Assembly (NCBI RefSeq): GCF_024171945.1
Contig: NZ_JAMTCR010000003.1
Coordinates: forward strand, 1,106,211 to 1,170,210
DNA length: 64,000 nt
Direction of reading: 5' to 3'
From: Actinokineospora globicatena
GTDB lineage: Bacteria; Actinomycetota; Actinomycetes; Mycobacteriales; Pseudonocardiaceae
Below the pieces are notes generated by a model. It was not told the DNA's origin. It ran no database searches and saw nothing but the letters and a program-made list of their open reading frames with translations. Position numbers and translations under genes: made by a program. Position 1 is the first letter of the stretch, and every line of letters starts with the position of its first letter. Of the stretch, positions 36,913 through 44,664 are shown piece after piece.

Positions 36913-37431
36913 ATGGACCGGTTCACCTGGCTCGCACCGATGGCATTGTGGCCCCACGTCGAACCACTGCTGCCGAGACCGGTTTCCCGCCCCCAGGGCG
37001 GCGGGACTCCCCGCGCGCAGAACGAGGCGAGTTTCGCCGCCATCGCCTATGTCCTCACAAGCGGTTGCGCGTGGCGCGAGGTCCCCAAGGTCTTCGGGGT
37101 GTCGTGGCAGACGGCGCACCGCCGGTTCGCGCAGTGGGCGGGCGAGGGCGTCTGGACCGCGATCGGCCTGCTGGTGGCGGACACCGCGCTCGACGAGGGG
37201 GTTCGGTGTTGGGCGAACGCGATCACCGCCGCCGCCAACACGCGACTGGGCGCGAGCGAGAGCGCCAGCCAACCGCCCGGGGACGCCGCGGCGCGGCGCC
37301 CCCGCCCGAGGATAATCCGCGAGTTCAGCGGGACGTTCGTCGAACGCCTCTTCGGACCACGCAAGGTGGTACAACAAGAAATATCCCAAGAATCACCTGA
37401 GACAAGCTCGCGGGATTGCGCGACCACCTGA
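36913..37431 (+). CDS. Domesticated IS5-type (DUF4096) DNA-binding protein
   Basis: 172 residues. The first 80 match the N-terminal helix-turn-helix region of IS5-family (IS402-like) transposases: LWPHVEPLLPRP, GGGTPRAQNEASFAAIAYVLTSGCAWREVP, FGVSWQTAHRRFAQWAGEGVW. Where such transposases continue with the first catalytic Asp (pattern xIVDAASVRA), this protein has AITAAANTRLG, so the Asp is gone. The remaining tail is unlike a DDE domain. No second transposase frame or terminal repeats are seen. It stands between two divergent biosynthetic operons with no other regulator, so it may be a recruited transcription factor; a simple relic is the alternative. Confidence 0.6.
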   Translation: MDRFTWLAPMALWPHVEPLLPRPVSRPQGGGTPRAQNEASFAAIAYVLTSGCAWREVPKVFGVSWQTAHRRFAQWAGEGVWTAIGLLVADTALDEGVRCWANAITAAANTRLGASESASQPPGDAAARRPRPRIIREFSGTFVERLFGPRKVVQQEISQESPETSSRDCATT

Positions 37432-37434
37432 TAC
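37394..37434 (+). promoter_or_regulatory. Paired CACCTGA(G/T)AC elements before the precursor gene
   Basis: CACCTGAGAC (37394-37403) and CCACCTGATAC (37424-37434) in direct orientation, about 110-150 nt before the precursor ATG. The same core occurs as a 12-bp palindrome at 48106-48137 and beside the NRPS -35 box at 36514-36522. Candidate operator of a shared regulator. Confidence 0.4.
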
Positions 37435-37462
37435 GGCAGGTTTATCGAATCGCGCGAAGATC

Positions 37463-37494
37463 CTTGTCGACGACGGCCCTGGAGAAAGTACATT
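37463..37494 (+). promoter_or_regulatory. Possible promoter of the precursor peptide gene
   Basis: TTGTCG near 37469 followed after about 19 nt by TACATT, some 50 nt before the precursor's ATG. The spacing is long and the boxes imperfect, so this is only a candidate. Confidence 0.3.
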
Positions 37495-37542
37495 AATACC
37501 AGAGCGAGACAACAGTCTGGCCGGACCGAAGGAGCAGTTGTC

Positions 37543-37755
37543 ATGCGTGAGGCGACTTCCACCCCGACGCAGAGCACGAACTTCGACCTGAAGACCGAGC
37601 TCGTCGAGCTCATCCCGTCCGCCGGTGTCACGACCACCGTCGTGATGAGCGTCGGCGAGCTCGAGGCGCTGCGCGTCGGCGGCGCGGCGGTGCCCGCCTC
37701 CAAGCACGGCCTGGAGGCCATCACCGGCGCCAGCTGCGAGACCGGCGCGCAGTAG
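37543..37755 (+). CDS. Candidate RiPP precursor peptide
   Basis: 70 residues from ATG 37543 with GAAGGAG 8 nt upstream. The sequence begins MREATSTPTQSTNF, has an amphipathic stretch DLKTELVELIPSAG and ends ITGASCETGAQ with one Cys. No signal peptide, no membrane helix, and no match to lasso, lanthi- or thiopeptide cores that I know. The case for a precursor is context: short, well-expressed by its signals, set off by an intergenic hairpin, and followed by a nucleotidyltransferase and a PqqD-like recognition protein. The modified residue and cleavage site cannot be told. Confidence 0.6.
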   Translation: MREATSTPTQSTNFDLKTELVELIPSAGVTTTVVMSVGELEALRVGGAAVPASKHGLEAITGASCETGAQ

Positions 37756-37769
37756 TCGGCAACACCTGG

Positions 37770-37800
37770 AAGGGCCGCCCCGGAACACGGGGCGGCCCTT
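37770..37800 (+). terminator. Perfect hairpin after the precursor gene
   Basis: 13-bp perfect stem AAGGGCCGCCCCG / CGGGGCGGCCCTT with a 5-nt loop, 14 bases after the precursor stop. It can act as terminator or partial attenuator, giving more precursor than downstream enzyme mRNA, as in many RiPP operons. Confidence 0.8.
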
Positions 37801-37922
37801 CCCCTGTCCTGCCCGCCCTTGACCGCGCGCCCGCGCCGATGGTGCAATGGCAGAATAACGTGGTCAGCGGTTTTGCCGACACGATGGCGAAACCGTGAGG
37901 ACGCGACAGCCTGGGGGCTTAT

Positions 37923-38741
37923 TTGTCAGCGCGACTTCAGATCGCTCAGCACACGCGCGCAATCACCGGTGTTCCCGATGTGGGAACGCTGGCCGAGCAC
38001 GGCGCGCTGCCGGCCGAGCACATCGCTGTGTGCGCGGTCGGCTCATTGGCCAGGGGCTGGGCGAACAGCAGCAGCGATTACGACTTCAACGTGGTGGCGG
38101 ACCGCGTGCCGCAGGCGACCGGATCGCGCACGATCCGGGTTCCCCTGCGCACACCGAGCGTGCCGACCAGGGTCGTGCAGGTCGACGGGCGCAGGTGGGA
38201 GTTCAAGTACTGGACGAACACACAGGTGAGCGAGATGCTGGCCAAGGTGAGCTGGGACCGCTTCGAGAGCGGCCGGTCCCCCACCGACGTTTTGGCGGAG
38301 GACGAGGAACTGTTCCTGGAGCGGCTCACCACGTGCGTCGCCCTCGACGGCGCGGAGTGGGTGGCCAGGCGTTCCGCGCAACTCGCCGACAGCGCGTTCC
38401 GCGCGTTCGTCACGACGCGTTCGCTCGCCGCCGCGGACAATCGCGTGGCCGACGCCCTGGGCCAACTCGCCGCGGGCGACCACCTCAGCGCGGCGCTGTC
38501 CGCCCGCCAGGCGTGGGGCCACGTCGTCGACGCGCTGTTGGAGAGCCGGGGCAACTACGGTTCACGCATCCCCAAGTGGCGCGCTCGCCGGTTCCAGGAG
38601 ACCTCGCCGGACGAACTCCGGCTGTCCGAGTACTGGGCGATCGAGACCATGAGCGGGTACGAGCAGGACGAACCGGTGCCGTGGATCCAGGACACGATCT
38701 CGGCGTGCCGCGGCTTGGCCTTGGACATCGAGGTCAGGTGA
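37923..38741 (+). CDS. MNT-type nucleotidyltransferase-like protein
   Basis: 272 residues from TTG 37923 (GGGGG 8 nt upstream; GTG 37971 is an alternative). The polymerase-beta/MNT core AVGSLARGWANSSSDYDFNVV (GS-x9-13-DxD) is intact, followed by a helical region with EDEELFLERLTTC. Such proteins transfer NMP to small molecules (aminoglycosides) or proteins and peptides. It overlaps the PqqD-like gene (GTGA), so the two are made together, and one proposal is AMP or NMP transfer to the precursor peptide (inference). Confidence 0.7.
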   Translation: MSARLQIAQHTRAITGVPDVGTLAEHGALPAEHIAVCAVGSLARGWANSSSDYDFNVVADRVPQATGSRTIRVPLRTPSVPTRVVQVDGRRWEFKYWTNTQVSEMLAKVSWDRFESGRSPTDVLAEDEELFLERLTTCVALDGAEWVARRSAQLADSAFRAFVTTRSLAAADNRVADALGQLAAGDHLSAALSARQAWGHVVDALLESRGNYGSRIPKWRARRFQETSPDELRLSEYWAIETMSGYEQDEPVPWIQDTISACRGLALDIEVR

Positions 38742-39064
38742 ACCCCGTGGAGCACACGATTCCCCTGCGCCGAGCGGATGTGCGCACCCGCCGCTACCGC
38801 GGAGTCCTCGTGATCGCCACCTCCGAGCGCGCTTTCGAGTTGAACGAGGAAGCCGAGTTCGTCTTCCGGGCAATCGACGGTGCCGCGACCGTCCACGACA
38901 TCGCGGCACGCCTCGCCGACCGGTACCGCTACGCACTGCTCGACGCCATCGCCGACACCTGGGCACTGGTCGAGGCACTCGCCGAGCGCAATGTGGTGGT
39001 GACAGCCCCGGGTCAGGCCGGGGCCACCTCGTCGTACGGGTGGACCTCGCCGTCAGCGCTGTAG
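38738..39064 (+). CDS. PqqD-like RiPP recognition element protein
   Basis: 108 residues from GTG 38738. The PqqD fold is visible: RTRRYRGVLVIATSERAFELNEEAEFVFRAIDG (three beta strands and the LNxxAxxV helix), then ATVHDIAARLADRY (winged helix). PqqD-like proteins bind leader peptides and present them to modifying enzymes. It is the strongest sign that the 70-residue protein at 37543 is a RiPP precursor. Its last 17 codons overlap the end of the convergent clpX-like gene by 52 nt, an unusual packing. Confidence 0.75.
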   Translation: MNPVEHTIPLRRADVRTRRYRGVLVIATSERAFELNEEAEFVFRAIDGAATVHDIAARLADRYRYALLDAIADTWALVEALAERNVVVTAPGQAGATSSYGWTSPSAL

Positions 39065-40317
39065 AGCTCCGGCGCCCCCGCCTGGGTGATCGTCCGCTCG
39101 GTGACCACCACCCTGGCCACTCCGGCCAGCGAGGGCACGTCGTACATCACCGAGATCAGCACGTTGTCCAAGATGGATCGCAGGCCGCGCGCGCCGGTCC
39201 CCCGCTCGATCGCCTGGTCGGCCACCGCTTCCAGCGCGCCGGGACCGAACTCCAGCTCGATCCCATCGATCTCGAAGAGCCGTCGGTACTGGCGCACCAG
39301 GGCGTTCCTCGGCTCGGTGAGCACCCGCAGCAACGCGGCCCGCCCGAGGTGGTCGACCGAGGTGATCATCGGCAGCCTGCCGACGAACTCCGGGATCATG
39401 CCGAACTCGACCAGGTCCTCCGGTCCCACCTCCGCGACCAACTCGGACGCGGTGCGGCGCACCCGCTGCCGCCGGTCGCCCGCGAACCCGATACCCCCAG
39501 CCCCCAAGCGCTTCTCCACGATGTCCTCGATGCCCGCGAAGGCCCCAGCGACGATGAACAGGATGTCGCTGGTGTCGAGCTGGATCCCTTCCTGCGCTGT
39601 GCGGCTGCGGCTGCCGCGGGAGAGGTTCCCACCGCGCTCGCGCGGCACCACCGTGGTCACGGCACCCTCGATGATCTTCAGCAGCGACTGCTGGACGCCC
39701 TCACCCGAGACGTCCCTGCTGCCGTGCGCGGCGCCGCCGCCCCGCCGCGCGATCTTGTCGATCTCGTCGATGTAGACGATGCCCATCTGCGCCCGGCGGA
39801 TGTCGCCCCCCGCCGCCTGCAGCAGCTTGAGCAGCACGCTGTCGACGTCGTCGCCGACATAGCCCGCCTCGGTGAGCCCGGTCGCGTCGACGATGGTGAA
39901 CGGAACCCGCAGGATCCGGGCCAGGGTCTGCGCCAACAGCGTCTTCCCGGACCCGGTGGGTCCGAGCAGCAGGATGTTCGACTTGACCAGTTCCACGTCA
40001 TCGCCGCCCGGGGCCGCCCGCCCCGGCAGGTTCCGTTTGTAGTGGTTGTACACCGAGACCGCCAGCGAGCGCTTGGCCCGGTGCTGGTCGACGACGTACC
40101 GGTCGAGCAGAGCACCGATCTCACGCGGTCTCGGCAGTGACACGTCCTCGCCGTCGGCACCGCGCGCCGCCCTGCGCTCGACTATCTCGGCGACGCACTC
40201 GTCGACACACCCGTCGCAGATGTGCGCGTCGCGCGCCGAGACGAGGTGCCGCTGCTCGGTCCGCGGCTCGCCGCAGAACGAGCAACTCGGCGGACTAGTG
40301 CCCACTGCGACGGTCAT
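39013..40317 (-). CDS. Divergent ClpX-like unfoldase (second-copy type)
   Basis: 434 residues from ATG 40317. All ClpX parts are present: N-terminal zinc domain (CSFCGEP ... CDGCVDEC), Walker A GPTGSGKT, pore loop GYVGDD, Walker B IVYIDEIDK, the IGF loop GGIGFAG that docks on ClpP, and sensor-2 GTGARGLRS. Compared with housekeeping actinobacterial ClpX it differs at many normally fixed positions (GYVGEDVEN is GYVGDDVDS here) and lies far from clpP/tig. It starts inside the 3' end of the M28 peptidase gene, so it belongs to this operon. Roles: unfolding of the precursor or modified product, or self-resistance (both inference). Confidence 0.85.
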   Translation of the reverse strand: MTVAVGTSPPSCSFCGEPRTEQRHLVSARDAHICDGCVDECVAEIVERRAARGADGEDVSLPRPREIGALLDRYVVDQHRAKRSLAVSVYNHYKRNLPGRAAPGGDDVELVKSNILLLGPTGSGKTLLAQTLARILRVPFTIVDATGLTEAGYVGDDVDSVLLKLLQAAGGDIRRAQMGIVYIDEIDKIARRGGGAAHGSRDVSGEGVQQSLLKIIEGAVTTVVPRERGGNLSRGSRSRTAQEGIQLDTSDILFIVAGAFAGIEDIVEKRLGAGGIGFAGDRRQRVRRTASELVAEVGPEDLVEFGMIPEFVGRLPMITSVDHLGRAALLRVLTEPRNALVRQYRRLFEIDGIELEFGPGALEAVADQAIERGTGARGLRSILDNVLISVMYDVPSLAGVARVVVTERTITQAGAPELYSADGEVHPYDEVAPA

Positions 40318-42100
40318 CGCCAGCCCCCAAATCCCGATTGAGCGGTGTCTGTGTCCGTGCCCATCCCGAGTCGACGTAGGCATCGAGCAGCACCCGCGCC
40401 ACCTCGGGGTCCACCGGGCGCAGCCGGTCAAACGAGATCTCATCGACCAGCCGCGCCCGGCTCAACCCACCGTCCATCGTGATCCCCAAGGTCAACGCCA
40501 ACGACAGCGTGGCCTTGTCCTCGGCGACCAGCCGAGCAACGGCGTCCCTGGCCGCGGCGGGTGCCGCGGCCAGCATCGCCCGGACGTTGAGCGGGCCGTC
40601 CCAGGTGCGCACGAGGCCACCGGACCGCCCGCCTCGCTCGACCCGGGGCGCTCGGCCGGTGGCGACGCGGGCACGCACGGCGGCGTGGTGCCGCTGGGCG
40701 TGCCCGACCAGCCGGTCGCTCCAGCCACCGCCCTCGACGTGGCGGTGGTGGTGCGCCGCGGCGCCCACCAGCCTGGCATCCTCATCGCACCACCGGGACA
40801 CGACGGACGCGAGGTCCACACCAGCGCCTCTGTCGGCGACCAGGTGCGCCAACGCCGCCGCGGCGGCGGTCGAGCGCAGCATCTCGACCGCGGACACCTT
40901 GTCCAGGGAGTCGCCCGCGCTGTGGTTGAAGCGGTCCGCCGGGTGGCAGAACTGCACGGCGGGTGTGCCGATGAAGGGATCGGCGAACAGGGCGTGGTCG
41001 GAGAAGCCCGCGAACCGGGCGGGCAACCACGTGCCGGGGTCGGCCGCGGTCTGCGCGAAGGCCTCCGCGACCACCACCTCGGCGAGCGCGGCCATCGGTG
41101 ATGCCAGTGCCCGCGGTGGGTGCTCGACGACGAAGGGCGAGGCGCACGACGCTTGGTCCTCGCCGACCATGTCCAGGTTCACCACGGCGACGGGCAACCC
41201 CGGCCTACCGTCCGCGGTGAGCACACCGTGCAGGGCAGCCGCCGTGCCGGTGAACTCCGGTCCCCAGATGAACCGCACACCCCTCTCCGAGACCGGGAGC
41301 CTGCCCGCGCCGCGGCCCGCGGCCAACGCCCGCGCCGCGCCGAGCAACGCGGCCACCCCGGAGGCGTTGTCGTTGGCGCCGGGGCGCGGGTGGCACAGGT
41401 GCCCCATCAGCCAGACCTCACCGGACCCCGACCCGGGGAGCAGACCGGTCACCACCGGCATCCGCGCGACCGGTCCCAGGCGGACCTCGACGTCCACCAG
41501 GTTGTGCCTGCCCGCGGCCGCGAACTCCACAGGGGTCAGGCTGAAGCCGAACAGCCCGCTGCCCGCGGGGAGCTCGATCCGGCCGCGCTCGCCGCCTGCC
41601 TTGGCCGCGCCGTCGGTGAGAAACCCGATCGCTCCCCCGCGCTCGAGCACACCGATCGAGTGCCCGGTCGCGAACTCGGCGGCCGGGAGGAGCACGACCG
41701 CGCCGCGGGTGACCGCCCCGGTGCCCACCAGTGGCGCCCCGCGCACCGACGCCGCCGCCGAGTGAGTCGCCAGGGCGAAGGGGTGCCGTTCGTGGTCCAC
41801 CTCGACCGCGCCAGGAACCGACATCCTGCCCGCGGTAGGGGTCCACGACGTGGGGGCGTCGAACGTCCACCACTGGGCGCCGCCGTCGGCCGGGTACTGC
41901 CGGACCTCGACCTGGGTCAGCCCCGCTGCCACAGCGCGCGCGGCTACCACGTCAGCCGCGCTCTGGATGCCTGCGGACGCCTGGAACCGGTCGAAAGCCG
42001 CGACCTCGGCGAGCGCGCTGAGCATGTCGTCGATGTCCGCGGTCGCCAGGAGCGTGCGCACCAGCCCGGCGACCGCGGACCGCGCACCAGTGGTGTTCAC
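40295..42100 (-). CDS. M28/DUF4910-type zinc aminopeptidase
   Basis: 601 residues from GTG 42100 (GTGA overlap). The M28 aminopeptidase core is readable: GHLCHPRPGANDNASGVAAL with the His and bridging Asp, WGPEFTG region with the acidic residue, VNLDMVGED, and a late FCHPADRFNHSAGDSLDKV supplying the last His. A C-terminal helical extension of about 170 residues follows. Relatives of this DUF4910 type are predicted cytosolic peptidases found in biosynthetic clusters. It is the best candidate for leader removal or product trimming here (inference). Confidence 0.75.
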   Translation of the reverse strand: MNTTGARSAVAGLVRTLLATADIDDMLSALAEVAAFDRFQASAGIQSAADVVAARAVAAGLTQVEVRQYPADGGAQWWTFDAPTSWTPTAGRMSVPGAVEVDHERHPFALATHSAAASVRGAPLVGTGAVTRGAVVLLPAAEFATGHSIGVLERGGAIGFLTDGAAKAGGERGRIELPAGSGLFGFSLTPVEFAAAGRHNLVDVEVRLGPVARMPVVTGLLPGSGSGEVWLMGHLCHPRPGANDNASGVAALLGAARALAAGRGAGRLPVSERGVRFIWGPEFTGTAAALHGVLTADGRPGLPVAVVNLDMVGEDQASCASPFVVEHPPRALASPMAALAEVVVAEAFAQTAADPGTWLPARFAGFSDHALFADPFIGTPAVQFCHPADRFNHSAGDSLDKVSAVEMLRSTAAAAALAHLVADRGAGVDLASVVSRWCDEDARLVGAAAHHHRHVEGGGWSDRLVGHAQRHHAAVRARVATGRAPRVERGGRSGGLVRTWDGPLNVRAMLAAAPAAARDAVARLVAEDKATLSLALTLGITMDGGLSRARLVDEISFDRLRPVDPEVARVLLDAYVDSGWARTQTPLNRDLGAGDDRRSGH

Positions 42101-43149
42101 CGAACACCCCAGACCGCGAACGGGACCTCGATCTCCTCCCGCGTACGGGAACCGTGGTCAAAGCGGTAGCCGTCGACCGTCAAGAACCGCGTCCCCTCCG
42201 CGACCAGGAGCAGGTCGCCGACCCGGTCGCGCGCGGCGGTGCCGGGTGGGAACTCCGAATCGGATCGCTCCACCCGGATCGATCCGGGTAGCTCGGCGCG
42301 CAGCCGGGCGGCCAGCGCCTCAGACGTCCCCGGCGCCGGGTAGAGCCATCGGGTGCGCCCCGCTCCGCCCATGGTGAACCCGAACTCCGCGGCGAGGCCG
42401 TCGAGCAGCTCTGCCAGCCAGGTGTCGTGGGTGGTCGGGGTGTGCCCGTGGTCGGAGTGCGCGGCCACCACGTGACCATCGGCGACCAGGTCGAGTGCGA
42501 GCCGCTCGACCACGCGCAGCGCCTCGACCGCGTGGGCGTCGTCACCGTGGTGGTGGATGTGCGTGTCGACCTCGACGAAGCACCAGAGTAGGCAGCGGTC
42601 GCCGCCCGCCAGGCCCGCCGCGACAGCGGCCCGCAGCCCGGTGTCGAGTTCGTCCGCGGACGGTGCGCGGTACGGACCCGGTCTGGTGTACAGCGGCGTC
42701 CCCACGACCACCTCCGCTCCCCGCAACAACAGGTCCCGCCACGAGCACGGGTAGTTGACCAGGTCGCACAGCGCGGCGACGGCTCGGTAGCCGTGCGCGA
42801 CCGCGTCACCGAACACATTGCCCTGGCCGCCGTCGACCAACGGCCGGTGGTGTTCGTAGACGTTGACGAGGTCGTCGTCGATGGTGAAGACGACGCCCGG
42901 GATGCCGTGCCGCGCGACCGGGACCCCGGTGAGGCTGCTCAACCACGCGGCCGCCGAGGTCGACGGGAACACCGACCGCATCGTGCACACCTCGGCCGCG
43001 CGCCAGGCCCGGTCGGCCAGACCCCGGCCGACCCCGTCGAGGGCGAACACGACAACTGCCCCGCCCGCGCCCGCCGCCTGCCGCTCGACCAAACCCGCCA
43101 GCCGGGACCGCACAGCGGTCACCGACTGCGGGTGTCCGACCGCGTTCAC
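42097..43149 (-). CDS. Alkaline-phosphatase-superfamily phosphodiesterase/nucleotide pyrophosphatase-like
   Basis: 350 residues from GTG 43149. Metal site of the type I phosphodiesterase/nucleotide pyrophosphatase family: VVFALDGVG (Asp), VFPSTSAAAW with the Thr/Ser nucleophile, FVEVDTHIHHHG, AAHSDHGHTPTTHD and DHGSRTREEIEVPF. Such enzymes cleave phosphodiester or pyrophosphate bonds of nucleotides. With two nucleotidyltransferases and NDK-like proteins nearby, it may act on a nucleotide-bearing intermediate or remove a protective NMP (inference). Coupled on both sides by GTGA overlaps. Confidence 0.75.
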   Translation of the reverse strand: MNAVGHPQSVTAVRSRLAGLVERQAAGAGGAVVVFALDGVGRGLADRAWRAAEVCTMRSVFPSTSAAAWLSSLTGVPVARHGIPGVVFTIDDDLVNVYEHHRPLVDGGQGNVFGDAVAHGYRAVAALCDLVNYPCSWRDLLLRGAEVVVGTPLYTRPGPYRAPSADELDTGLRAAVAAGLAGGDRCLLWCFVEVDTHIHHHGDDAHAVEALRVVERLALDLVADGHVVAAHSDHGHTPTTHDTWLAELLDGLAAEFGFTMGGAGRTRWLYPAPGTSEALAARLRAELPGSIRVERSDSEFPPGTAARDRVGDLLLVAEGTRFLTVDGYRFDHGSRTREEIEVPFAVWGVR

Positions 43150-44354
43150 CGTCCCGTGGGCGCCAGCCCCAGCATCCGCTGGAAACGCCTGCGCAACGGG
43201 AAGGGCACGGCCCGCTCGGTGTAGAACCCGAGCTGCTCGTCGAAGGTGTAGCTGATCGGGTCGGCCATGCTCGTTGCCGACAGGCCGCGGGTCAACTGCT
43301 CGAGGAAACCGGGGAACTGCGACTGCATCGCGTAGACCACGCTGTAGTACATGTTGCGCCCCAGGGAGAAGCACGGGTAGCGCGCGTCGTAGTTGTCCAA
43401 GGAGTACTTCGGGAAACACCCGTCGATGATGCGCTTGGGGCACATCCACAGCGGGAACAGCAGTGTGGTGTCGCCGATCTCGCGAGCGGGGAAGGGAGCG
43501 GGCTTCATCCCCGAGGACACCCGGAACATGGCCTCGCAGACCACGTCCTCCAGGTTGAGCCCGGTACAGATGTAGGACGTGCCCATGTCCTTGGCCCGCT
43601 TGGTCAGCGCGAGCCGGATCAGCAGTGTGCCGAGGAACTCGAAGTCGTCACCCGCGAACTCGCGCTCGAACCGGTCGATGAGCGGTGTCGGGTCGTCGAC
43701 CGGGATGCCCAGCAGGTCCTTCACCTCGTCCTCGTCGATCACGGTGAGGTCGAGCCCGTAGGACTCGCAGAGCGCTCGGGCACGCGGCACGCCCGCGTCC
43801 CAGTCCGGGATGCCCTTGAGGATGACCGGATCGATGGTGATGCCGTGGTCGACCAGGCTGCTCAGGCCCCACAGCATCGCGTTGCTGTCACCGCCGCCGC
43901 TGACGCCCACGACCAGGGTCGACCCCGGCGGCACCGACGCCCGCACGGTCTCGGCCACCCGCTCGGCGATGATCTGCTTGCACTCGTCCGGGCTGAGCTT
44001 CTTGAGGAACGCCTCCGCCACCCCGGCCTCGTTGTCGAGCCGCTGGTAGAAGTACTCGGTGCCCAGCGACGGGTCAGCGCTCTCGATCGTCTTGAAGTCG
44101 TCGAGGGCGAACAGGAACGGGTTGACGTTGCGGTTGAAGTAGAGCAGCACCTCAGCCGCGTCCTCGAAGTCGGCCAGCCGGGTGTCCAGCGACGGCGACA
44201 GCTTCGGCTCGCCGCCTCCGTGCGGCACCACGTAGGCCGCGACCGCCGACCACGGCACGCGGTACCGGTTGAGCAGGTCGACCAGCCGCTCGTCGCCGTC
44301 ACCGGCCAGCACCTGCCTGCCGTGCGCGGTGACGATGGAAATCGTGGGCGACAC
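43146..44354 (-). CDS. PP-loop ATP pyrophosphatase (N-type amide/thiolation-like)
   Basis: 402 residues from GTG 44354, chosen for the GGAGG 5 nt before it (ATG 44372 is an in-frame alternative). The PP-loop motif VVGVSGGGDSNAML lies at about residue 150. About 140 N-terminal residues precede it and do not look like a glutaminase. Then come VICTGLNLEDV-type helices and several Cys. PP-loop enzymes adenylate a carbonyl or base and let an amine or sulfur replace AMP (asparagine synthetase, TilS, lasso cyclase, thiolases). It may form an amide, amidine or thioamide on the peptide or on a nucleotide. First gene of a four-gene coupled operon ending in the ClpX-like protein. Confidence 0.75.
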   Translation of the reverse strand: MSPTISIVTAHGRQVLAGDGDERLVDLLNRYRVPWSAVAAYVVPHGGGEPKLSPSLDTRLADFEDAAEVLLYFNRNVNPFLFALDDFKTIESADPSLGTEYFYQRLDNEAGVAEAFLKKLSPDECKQIIAERVAETVRASVPPGSTLVVGVSGGGDSNAMLWGLSSLVDHGITIDPVILKGIPDWDAGVPRARALCESYGLDLTVIDEDEVKDLLGIPVDDPTPLIDRFEREFAGDDFEFLGTLLIRLALTKRAKDMGTSYICTGLNLEDVVCEAMFRVSSGMKPAPFPAREIGDTTLLFPLWMCPKRIIDGCFPKYSLDNYDARYPCFSLGRNMYYSVVYAMQSQFPGFLEQLTRGLSATSMADPISYTFDEQLGFYTERAVPFPLRRRFQRMLGLAPTGR

Positions 44355-44664
44355 GGTGTCCTCCGAAATCATGCGGCCAGCCGATCCTCTCCGGTCCTGG
44401 CACGGATACCGCTTGGCATCCGGCCCTGCCATCAGATGTGCCGATCGAATCGAACAGCCGGGTACGGCGGAAAGAATGCGCGGCCCCAGAAAAGACATCA
44501 CCAGACAACCCCAGAAATGTCCGCGATGCCCCCACGCCGACTACCCAGACTTCTCCGAAGACTACCCCAGCCACCGCACCTGTTCAAGGGACAGGCAGTT
44601 TGCCGCTGAATCCAGCACTGCCACCCGTTCTGCTCCAGGAACGGGAACCGGACGAAATCGGTGA
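44355..44664. other. Divergent promoter region
   Basis: About 310 bases between the leftward PP-loop operon and the rightward NDK-like gene. No gene seen. Promoters for both are expected; I found no clear -35/-10 pair. Confidence 0.4.

Noticed and set aside
36913-37431. Intact insertion sequence.
   Set aside because: Catalytic domain absent, first Asp lost, no flanking inverted repeats or target duplication visible.
37543-39064. Lasso peptide cluster (precursor, PqqD-like B1, nearby PP-loop enzyme).
   Set aside because: There is no transglutaminase-like B2 protease, the PP-loop protein lacks the glutaminase-like half and length of a lasso cyclase, and the precursor shows no clear Gly/Asp-Glu ring pattern.
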